Source: Microbacterium wangchenii
GTDB taxonomy: Bacteria; Actinomycetota; Actinomycetes; Actinomycetales; Microbacteriaceae
NCBI RefSeq assembly: GCF_004564355.1
Contig: NZ_CP038266.1
Coordinates: forward strand, 1,178,001 to 1,242,000
DNA: 64,000 bases
Direction: 5' to 3'
The notes beneath the pieces were generated by a model. It made no database searches, was not told the DNA's origin, and worked only from the letters and a program-made list of their open reading frames with translations. The position numbers were made by a program, and so were the translations under genes. How positions within the stretch are numbered: position 1 is the first letter of the stretch; the number at the start of each line of letters is the position of its first letter. This document shows, piece after piece, positions 46,500 to 56,219 of this stretch.

Positions 46500-47273
46500 G
46501 TGTATAACTACGACAATTCGGGCGCGGTGATCGGCCTGATCGTCGCCGGGCTCTTCATCTGGCTGATCGTCGCGGCAGCGGCGTACGTCGTGTCGTCCAT
46601 CTTCTACGCCAAGCTCTTCGCCAAGGCGGGGGTCGAGGGCGCATGGCGCGGATGGGTTCCCTTCTACCGGGAGCTGATCTTCGTCAAGCTGGGTGACCTG
46701 AACCCGTGGTGGCTGCTCGTCCTCATCGGCGCCGCCTTCGTGCTGAACCTCATTCCGTACATCGGCGTCCTGATCGGCTGGATCCCCAGCGTGGCGGCGA
46801 CCGTGTACTTCATCCTCGCGGCGTACCGCATCCAGACGAAGCTCGGCAAGGACGCTCCGTGGATCATCCTCGCGATCTTCCTGTCCCTCGTGTGGCTGGG
46901 CATCATGGCCTTCGACCGGTCGCGCTGGACCACCGCCGTCGCGCCCGCCCCGTGGGCGCGCAACTTCCTCGCCGACAACACGGTGTGGCCCGGCATCCCG
47001 CCCCAGAGCGCCGCCGGATACGCTCCGCCCGCCGCGCCCGGTTACCCGGCCCCCGGCGGCTACCCGCCGCCCGCCGGCTACGGCCAGCCCTCCGGCGGCT
47101 ACCCCGCCCCGCCCGCACCCGGCGGTTACCCGGCACCCGGGGCGCCCACGCCCCCGCCGGCCGGCCCGCCGACGACGCCGCCGCCCGCGGCGCCTCCGGC
47201 AGCCACCCCGCCGCCCGCGCAGGAGCCGCCCGCGACGCCTCCGGCCCCGCCGGCTGAGCCGCCGCGCGGCTGA
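46500..47273 (+). CDS. DUF5684-type membrane protein with Pro/Gly/Tyr-rich tail
   Basis: 257-aa protein: four membrane segments in residues about 8-140 (the block AKAGVEGAWRGWVPFYRELIFVKLGDLNPWWLLVLIG is typical of DUF5684 and signal-peptidase-neighbour proteins), then about 100 residues with repeated GYPAP/GGYPPP units and a proline-rich end. The tail resembles disordered Pro-Gly-Tyr tails of actinobacterial membrane proteins that bind partners or cell-wall material. GGAAGGAC lies 6 nt before the GTG. Followed by a strong terminator (47285-47316). Function unknown. Confidence 0.82.
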   Translation: MYNYDNSGAVIGLIVAGLFIWLIVAAAAYVVSSIFYAKLFAKAGVEGAWRGWVPFYRELIFVKLGDLNPWWLLVLIGAAFVLNLIPYIGVLIGWIPSVAATVYFILAAYRIQTKLGKDAPWIILAIFLSLVWLGIMAFDRSRWTTAVAPAPWARNFLADNTVWPGIPPQSAAGYAPPAAPGYPAPGGYPPPAGYGQPSGGYPAPPAPGGYPAPGAPTPPPAGPPTTPPPAAPPAATPPPAQEPPATPPAPPAEPPRG

Positions 47274-47284
47274 CCCGCCTCATC

Positions 47285-47316
47285 CGATGAGCCCCCGCCC
47301 CGGCGGGGGCTCATCG
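47285..47316 (+). terminator. Perfect 15-bp stem terminator
   Basis: CGATGAGCCCCCGCC (47285-47299) pairs perfectly with GGCGGGGGCTCATCG (47302-47316) around a 2-nt centre, 11 bp after the preceding stop. No U-run follows. Confidence 0.75.
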
Positions 47317-47325
47317 CGTCCGGGA

Positions 47326-47331
47326 TAGCGT
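47326..47331 (+). promoter_or_regulatory. Candidate -10 element, leaderless aldo/keto reductase
   Basis: TAGCGT ends 6 nt before the ATG at 47338, identical in sequence and spacing to the element at 14588-14593. Confidence 0.4.
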
Positions 47332-47337
47332 GGAGGC

Positions 47338-48315
47338 ATGACGCACTCGGTTCCCCTTCGTCAGGTCGGCGCATCCGGCCTCCTCGTGTCCGCCGTCGGG
47401 CTGGGCTGCAACAACTTCGGCCGGTCCGGTACCCGCACCGAGACCCTGGAGGGGACGCGCGCAGTGCTGCATGCCGCGATCGATTCCGGCGTGACGTTCC
47501 TGGACACCGCCGACGTCTACGGCAAGGAGTTCGGGCTGAGCGAGACCCTCATGGGGGAGGCGCTGCAGGGGCGCCGCGACGAGGTCGTCCTCGCCACCAA
47601 GTTCGGTCACGCCCAGCTGGCGCCGTCGGTGGTGGGCGGCACGAAGGCATCCCGCACGACGATCCGCCGTTCGGTGGAGGCGTCGCTGCGTCGCCTGCAG
47701 ACGGACTGGATCGACCTGTACCAGCTGCACACCCCCGACCCCGGCACCCCGATCGAAGAGACCCTGGACGCCCTCGAAGACCTCGTGCGTGCGGGCCTCG
47801 TCCGCTACATCGGGCACTCCAACCTGGCCGGCTGGCAGATCGCCGAGGCCGACGCCGCCGCCCGCCGCGGCATCCGCTTCGTGTCCGCGCAGAACCAGTA
47901 CAGCCTCCTCGCCCGCGCGGCCGAGCGTGAGGTGCTGCCGGCGGCGCGGCATTTCGGCCTCGGGTTCTTCCCGTTCTTCCCCCTTCACAACGGGCTTCTC
48001 ACGGGCAAGTTCACGCGGGAGGGCGGACCGCAGGACAGCCGCATCCTGCGCCAGCGTCCGCACCTGTGGTCGGATGCGCCGTGGGACCGGCTCGAGGCGT
48101 ATCGCGACTTCGCCGACGCGCGGGGCATCACGATGCTGCAGGCGACCTTCGGATGGCTCCTGGCCCAGCAGCCGGTCTCCAGCGTCATCGCGGGCGCCAC
48201 GACCCCCGACCAGGTCCGCTCCAACGCCGAGGCGGCGACGGCATGGACGCCCACGGCCGAGGATCTTGCGGCCATCGATGAGATCCTGCCGCTGCCGGCG
48301 GACCCCGCCGCGTGA
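47338..48315 (+). CDS. Aldo/keto reductase
   Basis: 325-aa NADPH-dependent TIM-barrel oxidoreductase. The catalytic tetrad is visible: Asp and Tyr in DTADVYG, Lys in LATKFG and His in YQLHTPD. The C-terminal cofactor block SSVIAGATTPDQVRSNAEA is typical of YajO/GSP69-like members. Cytoplasmic; carbonyl substrate unknown. It stands alone between two terminator-like sites. Confidence 0.92.
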   Translation: MTHSVPLRQVGASGLLVSAVGLGCNNFGRSGTRTETLEGTRAVLHAAIDSGVTFLDTADVYGKEFGLSETLMGEALQGRRDEVVLATKFGHAQLAPSVVGGTKASRTTIRRSVEASLRRLQTDWIDLYQLHTPDPGTPIEETLDALEDLVRAGLVRYIGHSNLAGWQIAEADAAARRGIRFVSAQNQYSLLARAAEREVLPAARHFGLGFFPFFPLHNGLLTGKFTREGGPQDSRILRQRPHLWSDAPWDRLEAYRDFADARGITMLQATFGWLLAQQPVSSVIAGATTPDQVRSNAEAATAWTPTAEDLAAIDEILPLPADPAA

Positions 48316-48421
48316 GCGTTCCCGCCCCCGATCCTCAGCGCCGGCGGTGCGTTCCACTAAGATGTGAGGACGTCGCGAGGCTCTTTCGCGATGACCGCTC
48401 TCGGCAACCGGAGGACGTGGC

Positions 48422-49195
48422 GTGCCACAGGTGACCACCAGCACCCGCTCCGTCCGCGTGCAGGACGCGACGATCGAGCTCTCGTGGGCCGGGGTCACCG
48501 ACACCGGCCGCCGCCGCGAGGTGAACCAGGACGCGGTGCTCACGAGCTTCCCGCTGTTCGTCGTCGCCGACGGGATGGGCGGGCACGTGGGCGGGGAGAT
48601 CGCCAGCGCGAGCACCGTCGACCGCCTGCGCGCGATGGTCGATGACGGCACCGTGACACCCAAGGCGATCGAGAAAGCCCTCGTGCGGGCCGTGAAAGAC
48701 ATCCTCTCCCACCCCGAGGCCACCGACGAGGGCACCGGCACGACGCTCACCGGCCTGTTCCTGGACACGTCGCAGAACCCGCCGCACTGGGTGACGCTGA
48801 ACATCGGCGACTCGCGTGTGTACCTCCTGCGTGACGGCGACCTCGTGCAGATCACCACCGACCACTCGGTCGTGCAGGAGCTGGTCGCCGCCGGCCGGCT
48901 GAGCCCGGAAGAAGCCGAGAACCACCCCTACGGGAACGTCATCACCCGCGCGGTCGGCCCGACCGAGAGCGTCAAGCCCGACTACGTGCGACTGGACGTG
49001 GTCACCGGCGACCGCTTCGTCATCTGCTCCGACGGGTTGACCAAAGAGCTCACCGACTACGGCATCCGGCATTTCCTGGACGAGAACCCCGACCCCGCCG
49101 ACGCCGTCGAGGCCATGCTCGACGCCGCACTGGAGAACGGCGGACGCGACAACGTCACGATCGTCGTGCTCGACGTCCGCCGCATCGCCGACTGA
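48422..49195 (+). CDS. PP2C-family serine/threonine protein phosphatase
   Basis: 257-aa metal-dependent phosphatase with all PP2C motifs: GRRREVNQD, VADGMGGHVGG, GTTLTGLFL, NIGDSRVYLLRDG, ITTDHS and CSDGLT, with GRDNVTIVVLD at the end. No membrane segment, so it resembles PrpC or a soluble PstP. GTG 48422 has GGAGGACG upstream; TAAGAT (48358-48363) may be a -10. No kinase gene is adjacent; the next gene is an EccC-like ATPase 92 bp downstream. FHA-type partners are not present in the window. Confidence 0.9.
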   Translation: MPQVTTSTRSVRVQDATIELSWAGVTDTGRRREVNQDAVLTSFPLFVVADGMGGHVGGEIASASTVDRLRAMVDDGTVTPKAIEKALVRAVKDILSHPEATDEGTGTTLTGLFLDTSQNPPHWVTLNIGDSRVYLLRDGDLVQITTDHSVVQELVAAGRLSPEEAENHPYGNVITRAVGPTESVKPDYVRLDVVTGDRFVICSDGLTKELTDYGIRHFLDENPDPADAVEAMLDAALENGGRDNVTIVVLDVRRIAD

Positions 49196-49287
49196 CTCCT
49201 CCTCCCCAGCCGGGCACATCGCCCGGGTCGTCCCCAGCCTCCTCGTCCGTTCGTGCGGAGAGGCGGCGGCCGCGATGAACTGGGGCG

Positions 49288-52077
49288 ATGAGCGCCGGTT
49301 CCCCGCCCCCTCCGCTGCACACGGCGGATGCGTCGACGCTCTCCCTCCCGCCGCGCCCGGGCGCCCCGGCGCGGCCGCCCGTGCCCTGGCTGGCATCGGC
49401 GGTGCCGGTCGTGGGAGCACTCGGGTTCTGGGCGCTCACCGGATCCGTCTTCGCGCTGTGGTTCGCCGTGCTGGGGCCGCTCATCGCCGTCGCAGGCATC
49501 GCCGACGGCGTCCGGGCGACGCGGCGTGCGCGGCGTGCCGCGGAGCGGGAGGCGGCTGAGGCGCTGGCCCGCGTGCGTGCCGACGTCGAGCGGCGGCACG
49601 ACGCCGAACGGGAGACGCTGCGCACGCGGCATCCCGACGTCGCCGGCCATCTCGCCCGCCCTGACCGGATCTGGCGCAGCGGGAGCGCGGGGGAGGGGCG
49701 CGTCGTCGTCGGCACCGGCGACCTCGCCAGCGTCACGCGGGTGTCGACGTCGGGGTCCCACCCCGACGACCTGCACGTCGCGCAGGCCGCTCGCACGCTC
49801 ACCGGCGCCCCGGTCGCGCTGCCGCTGGCGGGCGGATGCGTCGTGGTCGGCCCGGAGGTCGCGGCCAGAGCGGTGCTGCGCGCACTGCTGCTGCAGGTCG
49901 CCCTGGCACACCCGCCGGGGGAGGTGGAGATCGCGGCATCCGACGGCGCCGAAGCGGAGTGGATCGACGCCTTGCCGCACGCTGCGCGCACGGGCGCTCG
50001 GCGGATCGTGTGGGCGCGCGCCGGCTTCCCGCCGCCCGAGGCCGACGTCGTCGTGCTGTGCGCGCACCCCGGCGACCCGCTGCCACCCGGGCGCGCGCTG
50101 CTGATGACGCTGACGGGACCCGGGACGGCGCGCGTGGAGGCGGGGGCGGACGTGCACGAGGTGGATGTCGAGGCCGTCGGACGGGCCCAAGCAGCACTCA
50201 TCGCGGGAGAGCTGACGGCACGGTACGCGGCCGCCGGGGCGGGGGCGGCCGACGAAAACCGCATCGTGCCGCTTGCGACGCTGCCGGCGCCGGCGCCGGC
50301 GCGGGAGCCCTCGCGCGCGGGTCTCCCGGTGGCGATCGGCGTCGCGGGGGGAGCGCCGTACTCAATCGACCTCGTGCGGGACGGACCGCATGCCGTCGTG
50401 GTCGGGATGACCGGCGCGGGCAAGAGCGAACTGCTCGTCACGTGGGTCACGGCACTGTGCGCGCGGTACTCCACCGCCGATGTGTCGTTCCTGCTGGCCG
50501 ATTTCAAGGGCGGGACGGCGTTCGAACCGCTCGCGACCCTCCCGCACGTGACCGGCGTGATCACCGACCTCGACGCCGGCAGCGCAGGGCGGGCGATCGA
50601 CAGCCTGCGCGCGGAGGTGCGACATCGCGAGAGCATCCTCGCCCGCGCCGGTGAACGCGACATCGCGGCGGTCGACCTGCCCCGCCTCGTGGTCGTCGTC
50701 GACGAGTTCGCGGCGCTGCGGGACGCGCATCCCGATCTCGAACCGCTCTTCGCCGACCTGGCCGCGCGCGGCCGGGCCCTCGGCATCCACCTCGTCCTGG
50801 GGACGCAACGCGCCGCCGGTGTCATCCGCGACGGGCTGCTGGCCAACTGCGCACTGCGGATCAGCCTGCGCGTGGCCGACGCGCACGACAGCACCGCCGT
50901 CGTGGGCACCCCGGATGCGGCGGCGCTGCCGGGCGAGCCGGCGGCGCGCGGGCTCGCGCTCATACGGCGCGGCACCGACACGCGGGCCACGCGGGTGCGC
51001 GTCGCGCTGGCCGGAGCGGAGGACATCGCCGACGCCGCACGGGGGGCTGGTCCCGCGCCCCGTGCCACGTGGCTGCCCGAGCTGCCCTCCCGCGTGGGGC
51101 TGGACGACCTGCGCTCCGCGGCGCCCGGCATCGTCCTGGGCCTGGGCGACCAACCCGCCCGGCAGCGTCAGGACCCGGTGCTCCTCCCGCCCGACGGCCG
51201 GGGTCTGCTCGTGGTCGGCGGCCCCGGTGCCGGCAAGACCACGACCCTGCGCACGATCGCCGCGCAGGTTCCCGCGCGCGTGTGGGTGGGATCGGATCCG
51301 GAGCACGCGTGGGACGCACTCTCGGCGCTCGCGCTGGAACCCCCGCCCCCCGGCACCGCGGTGTTCCTGGACGACGTCGACGCCGTGGCCGGGCGGCTCC
51401 CGGACGAATACGGACGCGCCGCCGCAGACGCGATCGAGCGGCTGGTGCGCGATGCCGGGGCTCTCGGCATCCGCGTCTTCGCGACCGCACAGCGGCTCAC
51501 CGGGATCGCGGGGCGCATCGCCGAGCTCTTCCCCCGCAGGCTCGTCCTGCCCACCCCCAGCCGCGCCGAGCACATCGCCGCCGGCGGCCAGGCCGCGGGC
51601 TTCGTGCCGCACTCCCCGCCCGGGCGGGGCGTGCTCGACGGGCTGGTCGTGCAGGTCGCTGTGGCTCCCGCTGTCGACTCCCGCGTCCCCCCGGGAGTCG
51701 CCCTGTGGCAGCCGCCGGAGGGCGTGTCCGGGTTCGTCACGCGCCGAGGCGTCACCGAACCGCTCGAGCGGTGGGAGCGCACGGGGGTGCGCGTGCGCGC
51801 CGTGGACGCCGCCGACGATCCCACCGCCGCCGAGCCGGGCGGACGGGTCGTCCTCGTCGGCGATCCGGACCAGTGGATGGCGCGACCGCGCCTGCTCGAG
51901 CGGATGCGGTCGGGATCGGTGCTCGTGGTGGATGCGGCGTGCGGCCGCGACCTGCGGCTGCTGACAGGTGAACGCGACCTGCCGCCCTACGCCAAGCCGC
52001 AGCGGGGCCGGGCGTGGGAGTTCGCCGGCGGGCGGCCGCCCCGCAGGGTCGCCGTGACGCCCACCGCAGACACTTGA
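49288..52077 (+). CDS. FtsK/SpoIIIE-domain protein, EccC-like type VII secretion ATPase
   Basis: 929-aa protein. N-terminal Pro-rich tail, then two membrane spans (about 33-72) and a coiled segment. The first P-loop domain has VVGMTGAGKSE (about 371-381) and Walker B LVVVVDEFAAL; the FtsK block FLLADFKGGTAFEPLATLPHVTG is diagnostic. The second has GGPGAGKTTT (about 643-652) and VFLDDVDAV. Two ATPase modules plus N-terminal spans is the EccC plan, although typical EccC has three modules. No WXG100, EccB, EccD or mycosin genes are in the window, so it is an orphan or part of a minimal system. A TGAACT hexamer ends 6 nt before the ATG. Cargo unknown. Confidence 0.85.
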   Translation: MSAGSPPPPLHTADASTLSLPPRPGAPARPPVPWLASAVPVVGALGFWALTGSVFALWFAVLGPLIAVAGIADGVRATRRARRAAEREAAEALARVRADVERRHDAERETLRTRHPDVAGHLARPDRIWRSGSAGEGRVVVGTGDLASVTRVSTSGSHPDDLHVAQAARTLTGAPVALPLAGGCVVVGPEVAARAVLRALLLQVALAHPPGEVEIAASDGAEAEWIDALPHAARTGARRIVWARAGFPPPEADVVVLCAHPGDPLPPGRALLMTLTGPGTARVEAGADVHEVDVEAVGRAQAALIAGELTARYAAAGAGAADENRIVPLATLPAPAPAREPSRAGLPVAIGVAGGAPYSIDLVRDGPHAVVVGMTGAGKSELLVTWVTALCARYSTADVSFLLADFKGGTAFEPLATLPHVTGVITDLDAGSAGRAIDSLRAEVRHRESILARAGERDIAAVDLPRLVVVVDEFAALRDAHPDLEPLFADLAARGRALGIHLVLGTQRAAGVIRDGLLANCALRISLRVADAHDSTAVVGTPDAAALPGEPAARGLALIRRGTDTRATRVRVALAGAEDIADAARGAGPAPRATWLPELPSRVGLDDLRSAAPGIVLGLGDQPARQRQDPVLLPPDGRGLLVVGGPGAGKTTTLRTIAAQVPARVWVGSDPEHAWDALSALALEPPPPGTAVFLDDVDAVAGRLPDEYGRAAADAIERLVRDAGALGIRVFATAQRLTGIAGRIAELFPRRLVLPTPSRAEHIAAGGQAAGFVPHSPPGRGVLDGLVVQVAVAPAVDSRVPPGVALWQPPEGVSGFVTRRGVTEPLERWERTGVRVRAVDAADDPTAAEPGGRVVLVGDPDQWMARPRLLERMRSGSVLVVDAACGRDLRLLTGERDLPPYAKPQRGRAWEFAGGRPPRRVAVTPTADT

Positions 52078-52097
52078 CCCCCCGCGCCACCGAGCCC

Positions 52098-52103
52098 TAC
52101 GTT
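52098..52103 (+). promoter_or_regulatory. Candidate -10 element of the permease gene
   Basis: TACGTT ends 6 nt before GTG 52110 and just after the FtsK-like gene, supporting GTG over ATG 52116 as permease start. Confidence 0.4.
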
Positions 52104-52109
52104 CGGCGT

Positions 52110-53648
52110 GTGGCCATGACCGAACGCACCCCCACCGACGGCAAGGGCCTCGCGACGGGGACCCTGGGGCTGTGGGGATCCGTGGTCATCGGGCTGGCCT
52201 CGACGGCACCGGTGTACTCCCTCGTCGCGACGCTCGGCTTCGTCGTCCTCGCCGTCGGAGCGCAGGCGCCCATCGCGTTCGTCCTCGCCTTCCTCCCGAT
52301 GCTCTTCATCGCCTTCGCGTACCGGGAGCTGAACAACGCCGTCCCCGATTGCGGTACGACGTTCACGTGGGGGACGAAGGCGTTCGGCCCCTGGGTGGGG
52401 TGGATGGGCGGGTGGGGCGTGGCGGTGGCCGGCATGGTCGTCCTCGCCAACCTCGCTCAGATCGCGGGCATCTACTTCTGGTCGCTGTTCGGCGACGGGT
52501 CGCTGTCGGAGAACGTCCCGCTGGTGACGGCGACGGGCGTGGCTTTCATCGCCGTGATGACCTGGGTGAGCTGGCGGGGCGTGGAACTGGGCGAGCGCCT
52601 CCAGAACATCCTCCTCGCCCTCCAGTACGTCGTCCTCGCCGTCTTCGTCGTCGCCGCGCTGTGGCAGTTCTTCGACGGTTCGGCTCCCGATCCGACGCCA
52701 TTCGACATCGCGTGGTTCAACCCGTTCGCCTTCACCGAGTGGAGCGGCTTCACCGAGGCCGTGCTGCTGGCGCTGTTCATCTACTGGGGCTGGGACACGT
52801 GTCTCGCGCTGAATGAGGAGACCCGGGATCCCACACGCATCCCCGGGCGGGCCGCAGTGCTGACGACCGTCATCCTGCTGCTGACCTACGTGGGGGTCAC
52901 GGTGGCGGCGATGATGTACGCGGGCCTGGGCGAGACCGGCTCGGGCCTGGGGAACGAGGCCAACGCCGACGATGTCTTCCTGGCCCTCCGCGACGGGCTG
53001 TTCGGCCCGTTCGGGTGGGTGCTCGTGGTGGCGGTGCTCATCTCGGCCGTGTCCTCCACGCAGACGACCATCCTCCCCACTGCGCGCGGCACGCTGGCGA
53101 TGGCCGCCTACAAGGCGCTGCCGGCGCGGTTCGGGACGGTGCATCCGCGCTGTCGCACGCCCTCGTTCTCCACCCTGGTCATGGGCGTGGTCGCGAGCCT
53201 GTACTACGTCGGCATGACCCTCATCAGCGACAACATCCTGCAGGACTCGATCCTGTCGCTGGGTCTTGCCATCGCGTTCTACTACGCCATCACGGGTTAC
53301 GCGTGCGTGTGGTACTTCCGCCGCGACCTGTTCACCTCCGCGCGCAACCTCGTCTACCGCGGCATCCTGCCGCTGGCGGGCGCGCTCATGCTCACGTACG
53401 CGTTCGTGCAGTCGGCCGTCGACATGTACGACGTCGACTACGGCTACACGGTCCTGCTGGGGATCGGCGGGACCTTCGTCGTCGGCATCGGGGCGCTCGC
53501 GGTGGGTGTCGTCCTGATGATCCTGTGGTTCCTGTTCCCCGGATCCAAGCCGTTCTTCCGCGGTGAGAGCCTGAACCGCGACACTCCCGTGCTCGTGCCG
53601 GAGGACCCCGCGGACTATGTGCGCTCGGTCGACGGCGGGCTGGCGTAG
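52110..53648 (+). CDS. APC-family amino acid/polyamine permease
   Basis: 512-aa transporter with about 12 membrane segments. The N-terminal LATGTLGLWGSVVIGLASTAPVYSLVATLGF includes the unwound helix-1 region (GLASTAPVYS), and helix 6 contains FIYWGWDTCLALNEETRDPTRIPGRAA, a variant of the APC signature (F-x-G-x-E-x-x-ENPxR). The end VLVPEDPADYVRSVDGGLA is cytoplasmic. GTG 52110 is chosen on the -10 spacing; ATG 52116 is nearly equivalent. The next gene, a saccharopine-dehydrogenase-like enzyme, starts 3 bp after the stop, so the two are probably an uptake-and-use pair for an amino acid or diamine. Confidence 0.9.
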   Translation: MAMTERTPTDGKGLATGTLGLWGSVVIGLASTAPVYSLVATLGFVVLAVGAQAPIAFVLAFLPMLFIAFAYRELNNAVPDCGTTFTWGTKAFGPWVGWMGGWGVAVAGMVVLANLAQIAGIYFWSLFGDGSLSENVPLVTATGVAFIAVMTWVSWRGVELGERLQNILLALQYVVLAVFVVAALWQFFDGSAPDPTPFDIAWFNPFAFTEWSGFTEAVLLALFIYWGWDTCLALNEETRDPTRIPGRAAVLTTVILLLTYVGVTVAAMMYAGLGETGSGLGNEANADDVFLALRDGLFGPFGWVLVVAVLISAVSSTQTTILPTARGTLAMAAYKALPARFGTVHPRCRTPSFSTLVMGVVASLYYVGMTLISDNILQDSILSLGLAIAFYYAITGYACVWYFRRDLFTSARNLVYRGILPLAGALMLTYAFVQSAVDMYDVDYGYTVLLGIGGTFVVGIGALAVGVVLMILWFLFPGSKPFFRGESLNRDTPVLVPEDPADYVRSVDGGLA

Positions 53649-53651
53649 GGG

Positions 53652-54872
53652 ATGCGGATCCTCATCATCGGCGCGGGCGGCGTCGGTTCGGCAGCGGCCC
53701 GCATCGCGGTGCGCCGATCGTTCTTCGACGCGCTCGTGATCGCCGACTACGACGCCGCGCGCCCCGCGGCACTCGTCGCCGAGCTCGGCGACCGGCGGTT
53801 GAGCGCGGCGCAGGTGGATGCGGGCAGCTCCGAGTCGGTGGCAGACCTCATCCGCGCGCACGACATCACGCACGTCCTGAACGCCGTGGACCCGCGATTC
53901 GTGTTGCCGATCTTCGACGGGTGCTTCGCGGCGGGCGTCACCTACCTCGACATGGCGATGAGCCTGTCGGCGCGGCATCCCGAGCGCCCCTTCGAGCTCC
54001 CGGGTGTGAAGCTGGGCGATGAGCAGTTCGCCCGTGCCGACGCGTGGGAGCGCAGCGGCCTCCTGGCGCTGGTCGGGATCGGCGTGGAGCCGGGGCTCAG
54101 CGACGTGTTCGCGCGCTACGCCGAGGACGAGCTGTTCGCCGAGATCGACGAACTGGGCGTGCGCGACGGTGCGAACCTCGTGGTGGCGGGGTACGGCTTC
54201 GCGCCGTCGTTCTCGATCTGGACGACGATCGAGGAGTGCCTGAATCCGCCCGTCGTCTACGAGCGCGACCGCGGGTGGTACACGACCGAGCCGTTCAGCG
54301 AGCCCGAGGTGTTCGACTTCCCCGAGGGCATCGGGCCCGTGGAGTGCGTCAACGTCGAGCACGAGGAGGTGCTCCTCATGCCGCGGTGGACGAAAGCGAA
54401 GCGCGTGACGTTCAAGTACGGGCTCGGGGACGAGTTCATCCAGGTGCTGAAGGTCCTCGCCAAGCTCGGCCTGGACCGGACCGATCCCGTGACCGTGGGA
54501 GGCGTCGAGGTGTCGCCGCGCGATGTCGTGGCCGCGTGCCTGCCCGACCCGGCGACGCTCGGGGACAAGATGAGCGGCAAGACGTGCGCGGGGGTGTGGG
54601 TGACCGGCACCGGGAAGGACGGCTCCCCGCGCTCGACCTACCTGTACCACGTCGCCGACAACGAGCGGACGATGGCCGAGTACGGCTCGCAGGCCGTCGT
54701 GTGGCAGACGGCCCTGAACCCCCTGATCGCCCTGGAGCTGCTGGCCGCCGGGACGTGGTCGGGTACGGGGGTGCTCGGCCCTGAGGCGTTCCCCGCGACG
54801 CCGTTCCTCGACCTGCTGTCCGCCCCCGCACCGGCCGGCTACGGATCGCCGTGGGGCATCCAGGAGAGGTAG
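53652..54872 (+). CDS. Saccharopine dehydrogenase family protein
   Basis: 406-aa NAD(P)-dependent protein. Rossmann motif GAGGVGS near the N-terminus, acidic end of strand 2 (IADYD), then THVLNAVDPRFVLPIFDGCFAAGVTYLDMAMSL, a family block, and a substrate domain with VGIGVEPGLSDVFARYA. Relatives act on saccharopine, carboxynorspermidine or similar opine-like amines. It starts 3 bp after the permease stop. Together they may take up and oxidise a basic amino acid or polyamine. The exact substrate cannot be called. Confidence 0.88.
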   Translation: MRILIIGAGGVGSAAARIAVRRSFFDALVIADYDAARPAALVAELGDRRLSAAQVDAGSSESVADLIRAHDITHVLNAVDPRFVLPIFDGCFAAGVTYLDMAMSLSARHPERPFELPGVKLGDEQFARADAWERSGLLALVGIGVEPGLSDVFARYAEDELFAEIDELGVRDGANLVVAGYGFAPSFSIWTTIEECLNPPVVYERDRGWYTTEPFSEPEVFDFPEGIGPVECVNVEHEEVLLMPRWTKAKRVTFKYGLGDEFIQVLKVLAKLGLDRTDPVTVGGVEVSPRDVVAACLPDPATLGDKMSGKTCAGVWVTGTGKDGSPRSTYLYHVADNERTMAEYGSQAVVWQTALNPLIALELLAAGTWSGTGVLGPEAFPATPFLDLLSAPAPAGYGSPWGIQER

Positions 54873-54918
54873 CCCGCCGTCCCGAGGCGCCCGTCTTGTC
54901 GTCGTCGGCAGGTCTCTC

Positions 54919-54998
54919 CCGTTCAGAATTCAGGAGACACGCCGCACCGACGCCTCGGCGCGGCCTCTACAGCCCCGGATCTCCTGAGTTTTGAACGG
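54919..54998. repeat. Palindrome between convergent genes
   Basis: CCGTTCAGAATTCAGGAGA (54919-54937) is complementary to 54980-54998 with two mismatches. The 42-nt interior holds a further GCCGC/GCGGC stem. It occupies most of the 195-bp gap between the saccharopine-dehydrogenase-like gene and ald. It may be a bidirectional terminator or a mobile palindrome. Confidence 0.7.
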
Positions 54999-55067
54999 CA
55001 GGGGTGCCCCACCCGGGCCACGCGGCCGCCGGTGCCGCGACCCGGTCCCGCGGCCCGACGACGCGGC

Positions 55068-56183
55068 TCAGGCGAGGACGTCGGCGAGGGATGCCGCGGC
55101 CAGGCCGTGCGCGGTGGCCACCCCGGCGTTCACCACAGCGGCGCCGGCGGTGTTCAATCCCGCCGCGAGGGCGGCGTCGGCACGGAGCGCCTCGCGCCAC
55201 CCACGTGCGGCGATCTGGCGGACGTAGGGGAGCGTGACGTTGGTGAGCGCCGACGTGGAGGTGTTCGGCACGGCCCCGGGCATGTTCGCGACGCAGTAGA
55301 ACACCGACCCGTGCACCTCGAAGGTGGGGGAGGCGTGGGTGGTCGGACGCGTGTCGGCGAAGCATCCGCCCTGGTCCACCGCGATGTCCACGAGCACACT
55401 GCCCGGCCGCATCCGCGCGACGGTCTCGTTCGAGACGAGCTTGGGGGCCCGTGCGCCCGGGATCAGCACCGCGCCGATCACGAGGTCGGAGTCCACGACG
55501 GCGCGCTCCAAGTCGAGGGGGTTGGAGGCTGCGGTGCGGATGCGGCCCTGGAAATGATCATCGAGATACCGGAGCCGCTGCACGTTGGTGTCGAAGACGG
55601 TCACCTCCGCACCGAGCCCTGCCGCGATGACGGTGGCGTTGGCCCCGGCCACACCGCCGCCGATCACCGTCACGCGCGCGGGCCGGGTGCCGGGGACCCC
55701 CGACATGAGCAGGCCCAGCCCGCCCTCCGAGCGCAGCAGCGTGTGAGCACCGACCGTGGGTGCCAGACGTCCGGCGACCTCGCTCATCGGCGCCAGGAGC
55801 GGGAGGCTCCCGCCGGGCAGCTGCACGGTCTCGTACGCGATCGCGGTGACCCCGTCGGCGAGCAGCCGGTCGGTGAGCGGGCGGTCGGCGGCGAGGTGCA
55901 GGTACGTGAAGACCACGAGGTCGTCGCGGAAATACGCGTATTCGCTCGCGATCGGCTCCTTGACCTTCAGCAGCAGCTCGGCGCGCGACCACACCTCGGC
56001 GGCGTCGTCCAGGAGCCGTGCACCCGCGTGCTCGTAGTCGGCGTCGGTCATGGACGAACCGAGCCCCGCACCCCGCTGCACGAACACCTCGTGTCCGGCC
56101 GCGACCAGGTCGTGCACCCCCGAAGGAGTCAGGGCCACGCGGTACTCGTTGTCTTTGACCTCGGTGGGAACGCAGATCCTCAT
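55068..56183 (-). CDS. ald: Alanine dehydrogenase
   Basis: 371-aa enzyme interconverting alanine and pyruvate plus ammonia with NAD. Key stretches: [25 protein letters not shown] with the catalytic Lys, HLAAD with the catalytic His, [18 protein letters not shown] for NAD, and [19 protein letters not shown] lies 7-8 nt before the ATG. It follows an asparaginase gene by 36 bp on the same strand; both produce or use ammonia and suggest amino-acid catabolism. Confidence 0.95.
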   Translation of the reverse strand: MRICVPTEVKDNEYRVALTPSGVHDLVAAGHEVFVQRGAGLGSSMTDADYEHAGARLLDDAAEVWSRAELLLKVKEPIASEYAYFRDDLVVFTYLHLAADRPLTDRLLADGVTAIAYETVQLPGGSLPLLAPMSEVAGRLAPTVGAHTLLRSEGGLGLLMSGVPGTRPARVTVIGGGVAGANATVIAAGLGAEVTVFDTNVQRLRYLDDHFQGRIRTAASNPLDLERAVVDSDLVIGAVLIPGARAPKLVSNETVARMRPGSVLVDIAVDQGGCFADTRPTTHASPTFEVHGSVFYCVANMPGAVPNTSTSALTNVTLPYVRQIAARGWREALRADAALAAGLNTAGAAVVNAGVATAHGLAAASLADVLA

Positions 56184-56219
56184 CGATCGACCTCTCCGCG
56201 CAGCCGGGTGGGCCGCGCT

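Noticed and set aside
51987..54650. An 887-codon minus-strand open frame opposite the permease and dehydrogenase-like genes
   Set aside because: Composition is His/Arg/Asp-rich typical of antisense shadows in high-GC DNA; the plus strand has the APC and saccharopine dehydrogenase motifs.
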